NCBI GenBank assembly: GCA_027575765.1
Contig: JANBPT010000837.1
Location: 1-21,361, forward strand
Source: Tieghemiomyces parasiticus
Taxonomy: Eukaryota > Kickxellomycota > Dimargaritomycetes > Dimargaritales > Dimargaritaceae
Direction of reading: 5' to 3'
DNA length: 21,361 nt
Shown: one piece after another, positions 9,625 to 20,200 of the stretch
Layout: the number at the start of each line of letters is the position of its first letter
Position numbering within the stretch: position 1 is the stretch's first letter
The notes under the pieces: model-generated
What the model was told of the DNA's origin: nothing
The model's input: only the letters and a program-made list of their open reading frames with translations
Databases searched by the model: none
Translations under genes and position numbers: made by a program

Positions 9625-11301
9625 CTACACCCGCGGCTTTTTGGCGACCGGGGCCGATCCATCCTTACCACCTGACCGTGTATCGGGTTTACTGCCAACC
9701 TGCGGCCCGATTTGCGCCGCGCTGCTCTCCGCCGGACGTGGGGCCCGCTGAGCAGCCCCTTGGGCGCGCTGGCTGGTTATAGCCGCACTACTCGAGTACC
9801 CGTCCCAGACCACGGGTTCGGGGCGGACGGATGCCCCATTGCTACCACTGGCGCCGACTTGACCCCCAGAGGTAGTTTGGCGGGAGGAATTATCCTCTCC
9901 AGTTGGTGGTGATGGCTGCTGCTGCTGCTGCGGACGGTACCCGGATATATTCTTGAGCAGCGAAATGACATCGGTATCCGTACCCACCAGATTACTCTCC
10001 TTGTGTTTAGCCAGCGCAGCCTCCTTCTGCTCCTTCCACTTGGGATCCAGTAGCTCGACCCGCACATGTTCGTCCATCTCGGAGACCGGGATGGCCTGGT
10101 GACACCGCGGACACAGTTGGGTCGGTTCGGCCACCGCGACACCGGCCCGCGTCTTGGGTACGTAATCCGTCCGGATCTTCATGGGTTTGACGGGCGCCAC
10201 CACCACGGCTGCCGGCTCGGGGACCGTCGACCCGGCCATGTCGTCGTCGTCTTCGGATTCCATCTCAATGTCCATGTCGTCCGACATATCCCCGTCGGCC
10301 GTATCGGCGGTGATCCCCGCCGATGGATTTGACGCGTTCGTCGCTTGCGTCACGAGCTGGGCCGCCTCCTTGGCCATGCTCTTCTGGGCCATCGACATCC
10401 CTTGTAGATCGGCCAGTCGGATCGGAGGCGGTAGGTCGTCAATGTTCTCGACTCCACCGCTAAACTCGATAGTCCCGACGACCGTAAAGTCGTGCCAGTC
10501 GATGGCCGCAAACGCCAACCGTTCCTGACGATTCTGCTCGGCCTCCCGCTCCTTGGCCTCCTGGACGTACGATTCGTAGGCTACGCGGGCCATGACCCGC
10601 TCGAGCACGTGGAAGGGGGTTTCGGCGTAGCGTTTGACAATGTTCCGCAGGTCCGTAGCGTCCTCCGACCCACCGGGGGAGAGGATCAGCGTATACTGGT
10701 CGACCAGCTTGGAAAAATAGTTAAACAGACTATGTGCGGGCCGTAGGAAGGCAAACTGGTAGTTTTTCTGTTCCCTTTGCAGTAACGTCGTCATGAACTG
10801 CCGACCGTTACGGGCCACGAACTGTGCTGTGAGCCGGATCACGTCCAGGTCCTGGGCGGTGATGGCCGGTAGGCTGTGGGTGAACTCAAACGGTGGGGGT
10901 CGCTCGGGGGCGACCGCCGCCGCCGCCGCCTCGGTAGGGGCGTCTTGGTGATCAATTTCCTTTTGCAGGTCGTTGATTTGGTGCTGAAGGTGCCCATCAG
11001 TCCGCTCCCCGCCGCCATGGCTGTGCGAGGGGGTCTCGCCGTCGGGGTGTTCCCGGGCCTCCCGAATTTTGAGTTGGTAGTAGGCATGGTACGGGTCACT
11101 CGGGGTGAGGAACGAAAACTTGGGGTTGGTACGGTTGGTCTCGCGTAGCCGGTCCTGGAACCGATCTCCCGATTTGGCAACAAAGCGGGCCGTCTTATCC
11201 GCCACTGTGCGGATGTCGAGCGGCGGGTAGATTATACCCTTGGCGGGCGCCGACGGGGTGGGTGTCGCGGCCGGCGTGGTAGCACTTGGAGAACCCGACA
11301 T
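9625..11301 (-). CDS. SF3A1: Splicing factor 3A subunit 1 (SF3A1/PRP21/SAP114)
   Basis: A single exon codes 558 residues. SF3A1 is a U2 snRNP component that helps U2 bind the branch site. Two SURP modules are visible: residues about 31-75 (VADKTARFVAKSGDRF, then NPKFSFL and DPYHAYY) and about 154-196 (TAQFVARNGRQF, then YQFAFLRPAHSLFNYF). The middle contains the family's VLERVMARV and AIDWHDFTVVGTIEF stretches, an acidic tract (MDIEMESEDDDDM), a CPRC pair near residue 397 and the EMDEHVRVELLDPKW signature. VVWDGYSSS near the end matches the VTWDGH motif of homologues. The protein then stops in a Ser/Gly/Ala-rich tail ending KKPRV, without the ubiquitin-like domain of animal SF3A1, as in yeast and fission yeast. 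Short polyQ (9916-9930) and polyA (about 10914-10928) tracts are present. Its ATG faces the WBP4-like gene. Confidence 0.95.
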   Translation of the reverse strand: MSGSPSATTPAATPTPSAPAKGIIYPPLDIRTVADKTARFVAKSGDRFQDRLRETNRTNPKFSFLTPSDPYHAYYQLKIREAREHPDGETPSHSHGGGERTDGHLQHQINDLQKEIDHQDAPTEAAAAAVAPERPPPFEFTHSLPAITAQDLDVIRLTAQFVARNGRQFMTTLLQREQKNYQFAFLRPAHSLFNYFSKLVDQYTLILSPGGSEDATDLRNIVKRYAETPFHVLERVMARVAYESYVQEAKEREAEQNRQERLAFAAIDWHDFTVVGTIEFSGGVENIDDLPPPIRLADLQGMSMAQKSMAKEAAQLVTQATNASNPSAGITADTADGDMSDDMDIEMESEDDDDMAGSTVPEPAAVVVAPVKPMKIRTDYVPKTRAGVAVAEPTQLCPRCHQAIPVSEMDEHVRVELLDPKWKEQKEAALAKHKESNLVGTDTDVISLLKNISGYRPQQQQQPSPPTGEDNSSRQTTSGGQVGASGSNGASVRPEPVVWDGYSSSAAITSQRAQGAAQRAPRPAESSAAQIGPQVGSKPDTRSGGKDGSAPVAKKPRV

Positions 11302-11754
11302 AGCCCGTGTTGGTATGGAAGGAGGAGGAGGAGGAGCTTGGGCTGCGACTTAAGATGAAGGGAATCGGCGGAAGCTTAGACTATCGGTTCTCGATGGATT
11401 AGATGGGTCTGACGGTGAGATTCCCTGAACTGGGAAAAGATCATTAGTGCAGAAAAAAAAAAGAGGTATCAACTGGATCAACGGTAAGATGTCGGATACA
11501 TGGTGTGTACATGGCGCAACATGCCAACGAAGTTCGAAAAAGACGAAGCGTCTCGCAAGCTACGGCTGGTACCGCGACGTGATGCCAAATAGGTAAAGCG
11601 CCTACATTCTCTCCACGCACCTCTACCCCCTGGCGTATCCCTTAGGTTACTTGGCTAGCGGTTTCATTCGCAACGGCCACCCGTAGGCAGTTACATTGCC
11701 CATCTACCACACGCATCCCTGCATTTCCTACCCCTCCCACCGCTCGTTTGAACC
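11302..11754. promoter_or_regulatory. Bidirectional promoter between SF3A1 and the WBP4-like gene
   Basis: The two start codons are separated by 453 bases and face away from each other, so both promoters must lie here unless one extends into a gene. The SF3A1 side has purine-rich repeats on the plus strand (GGAGGAGGAGGAGG near 11321), pyrimidine-rich on its own strand. The WBP4 side is CT-rich just before 11755. There is no TATA box on either strand; an A10-type run occurs near 11452. Confidence 0.5.
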
Positions 11755-12826
11755 ATGGCGGAGTATTGGAAGTCGAATGCCAAGTACTGGTGTCAGTACT
11801 GCCGCATTTACGTCGACGACAACAAGCCGGTAAGTTCCAACAGGCTATCGCGGAGTGCTCGATAGCACAAGCTCGCGGCTGCGGTCCTAGCGCTTCTATT
11901 TCATTAAATTCCTGGAATGAACCCTACCAACTTCGTTTCACGATATACAGAGTCGCCATATCCACGAGAACGGCAAGAAGCACAAGGAGAATGTCACCAA
12001 GTTCATCCGGGACGTCGACAAACGCTCGGAAGCCCGCGCCGAGGAAGAACGCGAAACCAAGCGGCAGCTGGAGTTGATCGAAAGGGTAAGTCGAGCTGCC
12101 GTCCTGGCGGTCCACCTCCTCGTGTGGCCATTACACGATATGCTTTTTATAGATACCCATACGTATCTTCTTTTATAGACACAACTGACCCCAGCCTCCT
12201 GCATACCGCGCCGACAACGTACACCACAATACAATACTCGACAGGCCGCCCAAAGGTCATACGAAAGGGACACACAAACCGCCAACCCGACGGCCTCTGA
12301 GATCGCACCACGGCCATTACCGGCCCACCAGCCGACTAGGCCCATTGCATCTAAACCCCCACCACCGGCGCCCGCAACCTCATTTAACCAAGAAAATCGC
12401 CTGCAGCCGCCGACAGAAGGCTCGAACTCCACGCCCGTTGACACAGCACTAGCCTTCCCCGTGGCTACTCTACAGGTGGACAAGAAGAAGCCTAGAGAGG
12501 ACGCCGCCCCGAGTCAATGGGAAGACGTGCCAGACGAAACGCTTACCATAGCCCCCACCGGTCAGACCGCCCAAGGCACAACGCCCGCCACCCGCCGGAG
12601 GGGCAAATCGACCTATGTGGGTGGAAACGCCGACGATGAGGAAGAGAGCGACCCTGAGGACCTGTATGGCTTCAAAGTCCGCGAGAAGACCCTGGTGGTG
12701 GAAACTCCGTTGCCGCCTGGCCTGGGGGTTTCGGCAGAAACCACCACTTCGGTGACGGCATTTAAGAAACGCAAAGCTGGCGGAGAGACCAAGAAGAAAC
12801 AGCGAAATACCCGGATCAAACAATGA
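11755..12826 (+). CDS. WBP4/FBP21-like spliceosomal zinc-finger protein without WW domains
   Basis: Three exons, 11755-11829, 11951-12085 and 12245-12826, code 263 residues. The N-terminus is a matrin-type U1-like C2H2 finger: MAEYWKSNAKYWC, with Cys13, Cys16, His30 and His36, closely matching the MADYWKS start of human WBP4. An Arg/Glu-rich helix follows (KFIRDVDKRSEARAEEERETKRQ), and AAQRSYERD matches the AALKAYQED that follows in WBP4. The C-terminus, VTAFKKRK plus a basic tail, matches the FKKRK end of WBP4. Between them is a Pro/Thr-rich linker and an acidic DDEEESDPEDLYG patch. The two WW domains of animal WBP4, which bind proline-rich spliceosome proteins, are absent (human protein about 376 residues). 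The family joins pre-catalytic spliceosomes. All junctions are phase 0 with good GT-AG sites. Confidence 0.87.
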
Positions 12827-13423
12827 GCATAGCTACCTTGGCACTGTACAGCATTCTTTTGCGACTCGTTATGCTCGTTACGATGTCACCAGAGGGTGTG
12901 ACCTGAGCTGTGAATGGGTGACGACGGGAGGGCCGAGGCCCCCTATACGACCAGTCAATCGGCCGTGTATTAGCCGAGGCGGCCGGTGATCCTTGGAATA
13001 TGGCGGGGACACCCCACTAGAGTTGATACCTCGGCCCGACCCGCCGCTCTTGACGATGGCGGTCTGCCTGCTTGACCACTTGATCGAGTGCAATACTGGT
13101 TTAGGGTGCCGAATGCAGTACAGTGGGGCGGGATGCATGACGCAGGTGGATTCAGTTCGTTGATCCCAGGCCCTGGTGACTCCCTTACTCCGTTCACCCT
13201 TGGCTTTAGGTGAATGGCTATAGGGCGGGCCAGCCCACAACCCGACCAGCCCTTCCTTTCCCACAGCCAGGTTCAGGGTGGTATAAAGTAGTTTTCCCTT
13301 GGCGTATTGTTGCTTTGCATCCTTGTAGGCCCTCTTCTCGAACCGTCCCTTTCTCTCTTCTACGAGCCTATTTCGACCAAATAAAGCGCCCCCCATCCTT
13401 TTTCCAATTTACGCTCTCTGACC
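12827..13423. other. Intergenic region with methyltransferase promoter
   Basis: Roughly 600 bases between two plus-strand genes. The first part must hold the WBP4-like 3' end; no AATAAA is seen there. A TATA box lies at 13282. The rest is mid-GC and without a convincing open frame: the overlapping minus frame at 12878-13396 lacks codon bias and known motifs. Confidence 0.55.
13282..13287 (+). promoter_or_regulatory. TATA box of the methyltransferase gene
   Basis: TATAAA within GGTATAAAGTAG lies 137 bases before the ATG at 13424, followed by a CT-rich leader. It is the best core-promoter candidate for this gene. Confidence 0.5.
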
Positions 13424-14544
13424 ATGACCGCCCCCACCACCGCTGAGCACTGGGACCCCCAAGAATACGAGACCCACGCCGGTTTCGTGCCTTTCATGAC
13501 CAACGCCATTACCGACCAACTACACCAGCACGTCCAGCCCGGCGACCGTGTGCTAGACCTCGGTTGCGGCCACGGCAAGCTCACCAAGGTGCTTCAGGAT
13601 GATAATGGTTACGACGTGGTGGGTGTCGACAGCAGTGCCGCCATGGTTGATGCTGCACGGGCTGAGGGGTGCCGGGACGTACGGGTGGCCGACGGTCACG
13701 ACCTGGCCGCCGCCGGTATTGCCAGCGGCGAGTTCGATGCAGTCTTCTCAAACGCAGGTAAGGTGGTGTAAGAAGACGTGCGATGTTTAAGCTGTCATCG
13801 GCACCTCCCCCCTTCTTCTCCCCATCGCCACACCCGGCTCCTGCCTAGTTTAGTCTAACCCCTCATAGCCAACATTCCTTCATACACTTTCCGAACAGCC
13901 TTGCATTGGATGAAACGCGACCCCCACCAGGTGGCCCAGGAGGTCCACCGAGTACTCAAGCCTGGTGGCTGCTTCGTCGCCGAAATGGGCGGGTTCCTCA
14001 ATGTGGCAGGTGAGTAGCGTGACTACATAGCTCCGATGGGATGAGGACGTGACTGTATCCGGCGCCAATACAGGGCAAACTCAAGTATGAGAGGGGGAGG
14101 ACACAGCGAGCCCAGGAGGTGACTCACTAATCCATGGAACACCACTCCCCCCGCCTCACTGCTCCGTTTCTCCTTACAACCCTCCTCCCTCATGGGACAG
14201 TGATCCACGTGGCCCTGATCAACGCCGTCACCAGTCGCGGCCACGACGGCCTAGCCCTCTCGCCCTGGTACTTCCCCTCCCAAGACGAATACCGCGGCGT
14301 GTTGGAATCCAACGGGTTCGCTGTCGAGGCTATCGACCTGGTCCCGCGCATCACCCCTCTGCCGACGGACGTCAAGGGCTGGCTGCGCACGTTTGGCGGG
14401 CCATTCCTCGAACCGTTTACCGATCCAGCCGAGCGTGAGGCTATCCTGGATGAGGTCCAGACCCAACTGGCCCCCGCGCTGTGTCGCCAGGGGAAGTGGG
14501 CTGTCATGTATAACCGTCTGCGCGTCGTGGCGCGCAAACGCTGA
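13424..14544 (+). CDS. Class I SAM-dependent methyltransferase (type 11 / trans-aconitate methyltransferase-like)
   Basis: Three exons, 13424-13757, 13899-14009 and 14201-14544, code 262 residues. Motif I is VLDLGCGHG (43-51), binding S-adenosylmethionine; VVGVDSS carries the acidic residue (Asp69) expected to hold the ribose; FDAVFSNAALHWM across the first splice matches the motif-IV region typical of the ubiE/COQ5 and trans-aconitate methyltransferase families; VHRVLKPGGCFVAEMGG follows as post-motif strand. A helical C-terminal part ends in LRVVARKR. No signal peptide or membrane segment is visible, so it is probably cytosolic. The fold is certain; the substrate cannot be told from sequence, and a bacterial-like small-acid methyltransferase is only one option. 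Both introns split a codon after its first base (GCA-G|GT), and all exons join in frame. Confidence 0.88.
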
Positions 14545-14867
14545 AGACGATACATGCCCAGCACTTGTATGACATTACCTAAATTTGACCCTCCTGCGTC
14601 TAGTTTGGTCTCCCCAAGTAAGTCACCATTCGTCCCGCTGGAGGCGTAGAAGTCTAGCGGAAGCCAAAAACTGTATTAAAACTCATAGAAAACATGGCAA
14701 ATCGGCCCATCGGGTATTCGGGGGGGGGGAGTGCACACTGATACAGGCCCTACATCATTGCTACGGGGTAGTAGGGAGGCGGGGGGAATAAGGATGGGAG
14801 GACAAGTTCAAGTCAACATAGAGTGTGCGAAACGTCCCTGGCCACCCCTCTATCCTTGATTGCCATC
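14545..14867. other. Convergent 3' region between methyltransferase and LSC2
   Basis: A 323-base stretch between two stop codons that face each other. It contains a plus-strand ATTAAA at 14675, a G run near 14721 and a GA-rich block around 14775-14800. I see no gene, no minus-strand AATAAA and no repeat. Confidence 0.55.
14675..14680 (+). terminator. ATTAAA poly(A) signal variant
   Basis: ATTAAA, the commonest variant of AATAAA, lies about 130 bases after the methyltransferase stop codon in an A-rich pocket. Position and composition fit a cleavage signal for that transcript. Confidence 0.35.
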
Positions 14868-16649
14868 CTAGTTAGCGGCCTCGAACTGGACCTTGATGTT
14901 GGCCTTCTTGGCCATTTTGACAATCTTGGAGAGCTGCACAGCCTTCCGGGCGGCCTCGTCGAGGTTATCGCAGGCGATGATGCGGAGGTCGGAGTTGGCG
15001 ATGAGTTCCTTGGCCTTTTCGACGTTGGTGCCCTGAAGGCGCACGACCAGGGGGATATCGAGCTTCAGTTCGTTGACGGCAGCAATGATACCCTCGGCGA
15101 TCACATCGCAGCGCATGATACCGCCAAAAATGTTGACCAGGATGGCCGACACGTGCGAGTCGGAACTGATGATCTTGAAGGCTTCCGTCACCTGCTGGGT
15201 GGTGGCGCTACCGCCCACATCCAAAAAGTTGGCCGGATCGCCGCCGTTCAGCTTGATAATGTCCATGGTGGCCATGGCCAACCCAGCGCCGTTGACCAGG
15301 CAACCGATATCGCCATCCAGGCCAATGTAGTTGAGGTTGAACTTGTGCGCCTGCACCTCACGCGGGTCCTCCTGGGTGGTGTCACGGAGGCTAAACACGT
15401 CCTTCTGGCGGAAGTCGGCGTTGTCGTCAAAGCCAAACTTGGCGTCCATGCACAGCACCTCGTGCTGCGCCGACTCGGCCATCGGGTTGATCTCAATCAT
15501 GGTCGCGTCCTTGTCGACAAACAGCTTGTACAGGTTCAGCATGCTGTCGGCGGCATCCTCCACGCACTGCTTGCTGAAGCCCATCTGCTCCGCCAGGCGC
15601 ACGGCGTCCGCGCGCTGCAGTCCCTTCTTGAGGTCGACCGGCAGCTTGTGGATGGCCTCGGGGTTCTCGGCCGCCACACTCTCAATGTCCACACCTCCCT
15701 GCGAGCTGGCGACAACGACAGGCCCCTGGCTCACCCGGTCCATGAGGATAGCAAAGTAAAACTCACGGCGGACGTACTTGCGCTCGACGACGTAGACCTA
15801 GTAGATGGTGGGGTGCGAAGGGAAGGGCGACAAAGACACAGGAAGGTTAAGGCGGGTGAATCCACCGTCAGAAAGAAGCGATATCTGACCATAGGCCGGG
15901 AACGCGGGGGGGGGGACTAGACGAGGGACGTGTATTAATTAAGGTTGGTCGGCTACTTACAGCGTTGCACACCTTGCCGGCGGCCCCGGTCTGCTTAGTG
16001 ACCAACGTGTGACCCAGCATCTGAGATGCGAGCTGCTTGGCCTCGGCGGGCGAGTAGATGGTGCGCACGCCGCCCTTGAGGCCGGTATCGAAGGTGCCCT
16101 TGCCGCGGCCGCCGGCCAGGACCTGGGCCTTGATGACCATATCGTCGGTCCCGAGCTTGGTAGCAATCTGGTAGGCCTCTTCCGCGGACTTGGCGACCTC
16201 ACCCTTGGGTGTGCGGATACCGTACTGGTTCAGGAGACCCATGGACAGGTACTCGTGTATGGAAAGGTGGCGCTTGCCCTGGACGGGGGTCTGTGGTCGT
16301 GGCGAGTCATGCGTAGGGACGGCGGTGGAAGTTAGTAAGGGATGAACAAGGAGGCCCTGAGCCGTGAGGGACGGGTAGAGGGAGGGGTGCAGTCTATCAG
16401 GTCACGACCCCTATTCCATCGGGTTGCGCAACGACGAGCCCGCTAAACCAATGGGTAGTCGGTACAGATCACCTGCCCCCGCTCTCAATTGGCGCATGCC
16501 ACGGCTCGAAATCACGGTGCTAGAGCCGCCGACCTTCCCGCTAACTAGCAAATCGGTAGATCGGGACACGAATTTACCTTGAGCAGGGGCGAACTGAAGC
16601 GCCCGGTGGCGCGGGTGGCCGGACGCATAAGCTGGGTGAGGCGGTTCAT
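14868..16649 (-). CDS. LSC2: Mitochondrial succinate-CoA ligase [ADP-forming] subunit beta
   Basis: Three exons on the minus strand, 16649-16578, 16290-15961 and 15797-14868, code 443 residues, matching the family (yeast Lsc2 about 427, human SUCLA2 463). The enzyme interconverts succinyl-CoA and succinate with nucleotide phosphorylation in the TCA cycle, as a heterodimer with the alpha subunit, which is not in this window. Exon 1 alone encodes the Arg-rich, acid-free presequence [18 protein letters not shown]. Then come [14 protein letters not shown], the ATP-grasp loop GGRGKG (84-89), [18 protein letters not shown], the metal-binding EINP (235-238) with [21 protein letters not shown] (302-312) and [10 protein letters not shown]. 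All splice joins are phase 0 with GT-AG sites. The catalytic histidine belongs to the alpha subunit. ADP rather than GDP specificity is inferred from overall resemblance. Confidence 0.96.
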
Positions 16650-17283
16650 GGTATGCGGAGGGGATGGGCCCGGGATAGAGAAAAATACAAAGGTGTATAT
16701 GAAATAGAGCGGGAGAAAGCAGATATCTAAAGTGGATCAGCCAGCAGATGGATGTGGAATTGGTAGCTTGGTTTCCCGGCGGTAATAGTTGGGGGCGAGG
16801 TGCTAGAGGATCGGGAAGAGCACTGCTCGTTTACGGGCAATCGCGAGGTTGGCGACGCTGGGTTGTGGAGAGCCAGCGGGCTAAAGATATGCGCGGAATG
16901 CAGGTGACGAGGACTAGCCGGTGGGGAGGGGGAGGATAGGCATGGGGGAAGGGACAAATCTAATCCCTCCCTCCGTGGGTGGTGGGATGGGACGTGCAAC
17001 GTGAGTGAACAGGCGGCTCTGGAGCGTACACTCATCTTACCAGCATTATACGCCATAGGCTGCGCACTCCATTAGCCCTAATAGATAGCGGTCGTTAGAT
17101 AGTGCGTCAGGACTGCCGTTCTCCCTTAAACTTTTAATGATTAGAGCGCACCTGACGTAGGCTTGGGTAGCTAATTATACCCCGTCACCTTGACAAGCAC
17201 CCCCCCCCTAGTTTTTAATTTAAACAGGTTTAACGTAGTTTATCTCGCTCTTCGTTGCTTTTGCACAACATGGTCACCCCACC
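16650..17283. other. Intergenic region: LSC2 promoter and 3' end of the next minus-strand gene
   Basis: About 630 bases between two minus-strand genes. The part nearest LSC2 (16650-16740) is pyrimidine-rich on the minus strand like other leaders here. I see no TATA box at a sensible distance. A C run starts near 17200 and an AT-rich pocket with a minus-strand ATTAAA lies at 17214-17219. Open frames in the middle (16727-17056 minus, 16748-16939 plus) lack codon bias and motifs. Confidence 0.5.
17214..17219 (-). terminator. ATTAAA poly(A) signal variant on the minus strand
   Basis: TTTAAT on the plus strand reads ATTAAA on the minus strand, 65 bases past the stop codon of the nucleotidyltransferase-fold gene, in an AT-rich pocket of otherwise GC-rich sequence. 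Confidence 0.35.
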
Positions 17284-20200
17284 TCAACCCCAGCTCTTGG
17301 CCACCACCCGGCCGCTTTTAACAAACTGGCGGTACGACCGTCGGGGCGACCGTTCTAGATGACTCCGGTCGGGATACCCTTGCTCCTTGAGGAACACCTT
17401 TTCGCCCTCAGGGTCGGGCCAATCATTGGAAGCGAAGGGCGAATCAGGGGGGAAGTGCGGGTCAAGGTGCGGGTTCGCCTTCAGCCGTGCCTTCTCCTCG
17501 TCCGTTAGGGGCACAATCATATCGCCTTCCTCGCGGGCGACCTGGCGGAAGATGGCGTCGGCGGCCAGCTCGTATCCAAGTAATTCGTCCTCGTCTGTCA
17601 GCAAGATGTCCACCGTGGCCTGCTCGTAAGGCACTTCAACGGTAGCCGGGACGACAAACGGGTCGTCATTGTTGAGCCGCTGGCCAAACGGCAAGCGCGA
17701 GTGGAACGTAATGCCCAGCTTGCCATCGGGGTAGTTGCGGTTCTTACCCCCACGGTACTTGATGATGTGTTCGGCCAAGTCGCGGAACTCCGGGTCCCGC
17801 ATCGTTTCAAGCTCATACTCGTCAAAGTGTTCAATCTTGTGCTCGGCCAGCAGCACATCGTCACGCTCCACTTTGAAGTTCGTGTTGACGGGATCCGGGT
17901 TCGGGTCGCCAGGGCATCCGTCCGGGTACCGCCGTAGGCGGGCCAAGGGTCGAGGTTCACCCGTCTGGGCGTAGGGATCGTTATTTACGTCCGTCGGGTC
18001 TAATTCGTCCGTGCTCGCGCCCGCCGCTGTGGCCGTCGCTCCGCCCGTCGGAGCCCCAAGATGCACTGGGGGTGCCGTGGGGTCCAGCAGGCTGGGTCGC
18101 TGCTGACGCCAAAAGCGGCCGCTCAGGCGATAAGCCCGGATTAAGTCTGGCGTAAAGTAGCCCAGGTCGTACGGCGCGTGGAGGCGGTCCAGGAGGGCGC
18201 TAGCATCGAACGTGGTCGAAGGCTTATCGGCCACTGTCTGCAAAATGTCAAAGGCCCGTCGACACTCCCAGGCCAGACCCTCCACAGTCCAGGGCCGCAG
18301 TCCTTCACCCATGTTGGTCTCGATCTGGAACGGGTGCTCGATGGCTAGCAGATGATACCGGCTCTCGTAGTCGACCAGGCGTGCGGGTACCGGGGACCGG
18401 ATGGCCGAGGCCGGGGCCAGGGAGCGCGGAAAGATACCACCCAGCCGGACCGACACCATAGCCTGGGTGTACGGGAATTCGTGGCCGTAGAACCGGAAGA
18501 ATTCCAGCAGGAGCTGGGCAAGGGTGGCATCGTGCGGGTCACGTTCGGCCACGTTGACGCGCGGGTCCGGATCAGCCGGGGAGGTATGGTCAAGCACAGG
18601 TCGGTAGGAGTAAATCTGTGGGCGCATCCGCCAGTTCTCACGGTGGAGCGGCTCGGGGTTTTGTGAGAAGAGCTCCTCACCGGCGTGGTAGTTATCGTAT
18701 ACGTACTCGTCATCGCTAACGTGCAGGCGTAGTCCGCAGCGTTCAGCAAACGACTGCGGCACAACGGCCATGTAGGGTACCGTGTACCCGTTATCGGTCA
18801 TGAGCTGCGGGTAGTGCCAATACTGCCGGGTGAGCGTGTGGCGGGTGGGTGGGTTCAGGCGCGTGCGCGGGTTCTCGGCCATTACCTCGAGGAACCGAAC
18901 CTGATCCCGCTCAAAACGTGCCCGGTCCCGCTCGACGAACTGGCGTGCCTGGTTATCGAAGAACTGGACGGCCCGCCGCTTCACTTGGGCCCGGTGATTT
19001 TCATAAGCCGGCGGGGGCTGCCGGAGAAAGTAGCCCTCGCGTGAACCTAGCGGGATGCTGGGTAGCTCGGTCCCGCAGCTCTGGCAGTGTTGGAGGTCGG
19101 TGTACAGGGCCCTCAGGTCAGGTGTGGTCAGATCAGCGGTTGTAAATGTCAGTAGGTCTAGCGCCGGCGGGGCGCCCTCGGCCGGGGCTGAATTGGCGGT
19201 CACGTTGAGCCGGGCCTCGTGGGCGCGGAGTCGCGCCAAGTGGTCGGCCTGGCGCTGGCTTGCTTGGCGCAGCGTGGCGTCAAGGTCGCCCGGCCGCTGG
19301 TGCACGCAAGCGTCGATACGCTGCAGAGAGGGTAGGATCCCGCGATACTGGAGGAAGCCAATCAGCATCATGAGTAGGGGCGGGGTGCGCAACAGAGTCG
19401 GCATGGATTCTCCGTGAATGTGAACCCGAGGTAGCCGCAGTTGTCGTTGATCGGCCCAGTGCAGTAGGGTCTGGGCAAGCGGACGCACCCGTGGGTCAAA
19501 ATCCCCGTAGGCCTTAAGTAGGTGGGTTTCATAGTACGGGATTGGGTCGTCTGGAATCAACTTGACGGGGACATAGGCCTTGTGTTTCCCGTAGTTAGCG
19601 TCCACCACGGGGACTCCGTCTGGACCAGGATTGAGCCGAATGGTCTTGAGCCCGCACCCGCGAAAGACCGAAGTAAACGTGGCCCACACAGCCATCTGCT
19701 CCTCGGCACTGAGCTCGGGTTTGAGGATGCGGCGCTGCGGTAAAATCAAGGATAGGTTAATGTCGCTGTTGGCGGTGGCCAGTTCGCTCACAAATGACCC
19801 CACAAGCTCGACCCGGTAGTCCACATCCGGAAAGAAGCTGATGAAGGCCTGGCGGGCGTGGTTGGTGGCCTGGTTTACTAGAGTGAGTCGGGTCGGGTCG
19901 GGCGTGAGCGTAAAGTAGCGCAGGAGCAGCTGCTGGTTGACTAGGTACTCCTGCCGCCGGGTGTACCGGTAGGCATGCTCCGCAAGGCACCCGGTGGTGA
20001 GCGAAACCCGGGCCAGGTAAGTCGCCCATTGGTCGGGGTCGAAGGGTAAGTCCCGATCGACCGGGTCGGTCTCCAAACGGGGCAGGGGAACCATCCCGCG
20101 GTTGTACTGATCAAAGGCGGGTGGTTCGGCAGCTGGCGATGTGTCGGTGGTGGTCACCCAGCGGATCGGTTCGAGGACGATGGATTCGACGGGTGGAGGA

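Noticed and set aside
9625..9990. Ubiquitin-like domain at the SF3A1 C-terminus
   Set aside because: After VVWDGYSSS the protein continues only with a short Ser/Gly/Ala/Arg-rich tail; no ubiquitin-like beta-grasp sequence is present before the stop.
11938..12483. 181-codon minus-strand frame over the WBP4-like gene
   Set aside because: It crosses well-supported WBP4-like exons and introns and has no recognisable domain.
14823..15920. 365-codon plus-strand frame across LSC2
   Set aside because: Antisense shadow of the LSC2 exon; its His/Val/Leu/Asp-rich repeats are complements of the real codons.
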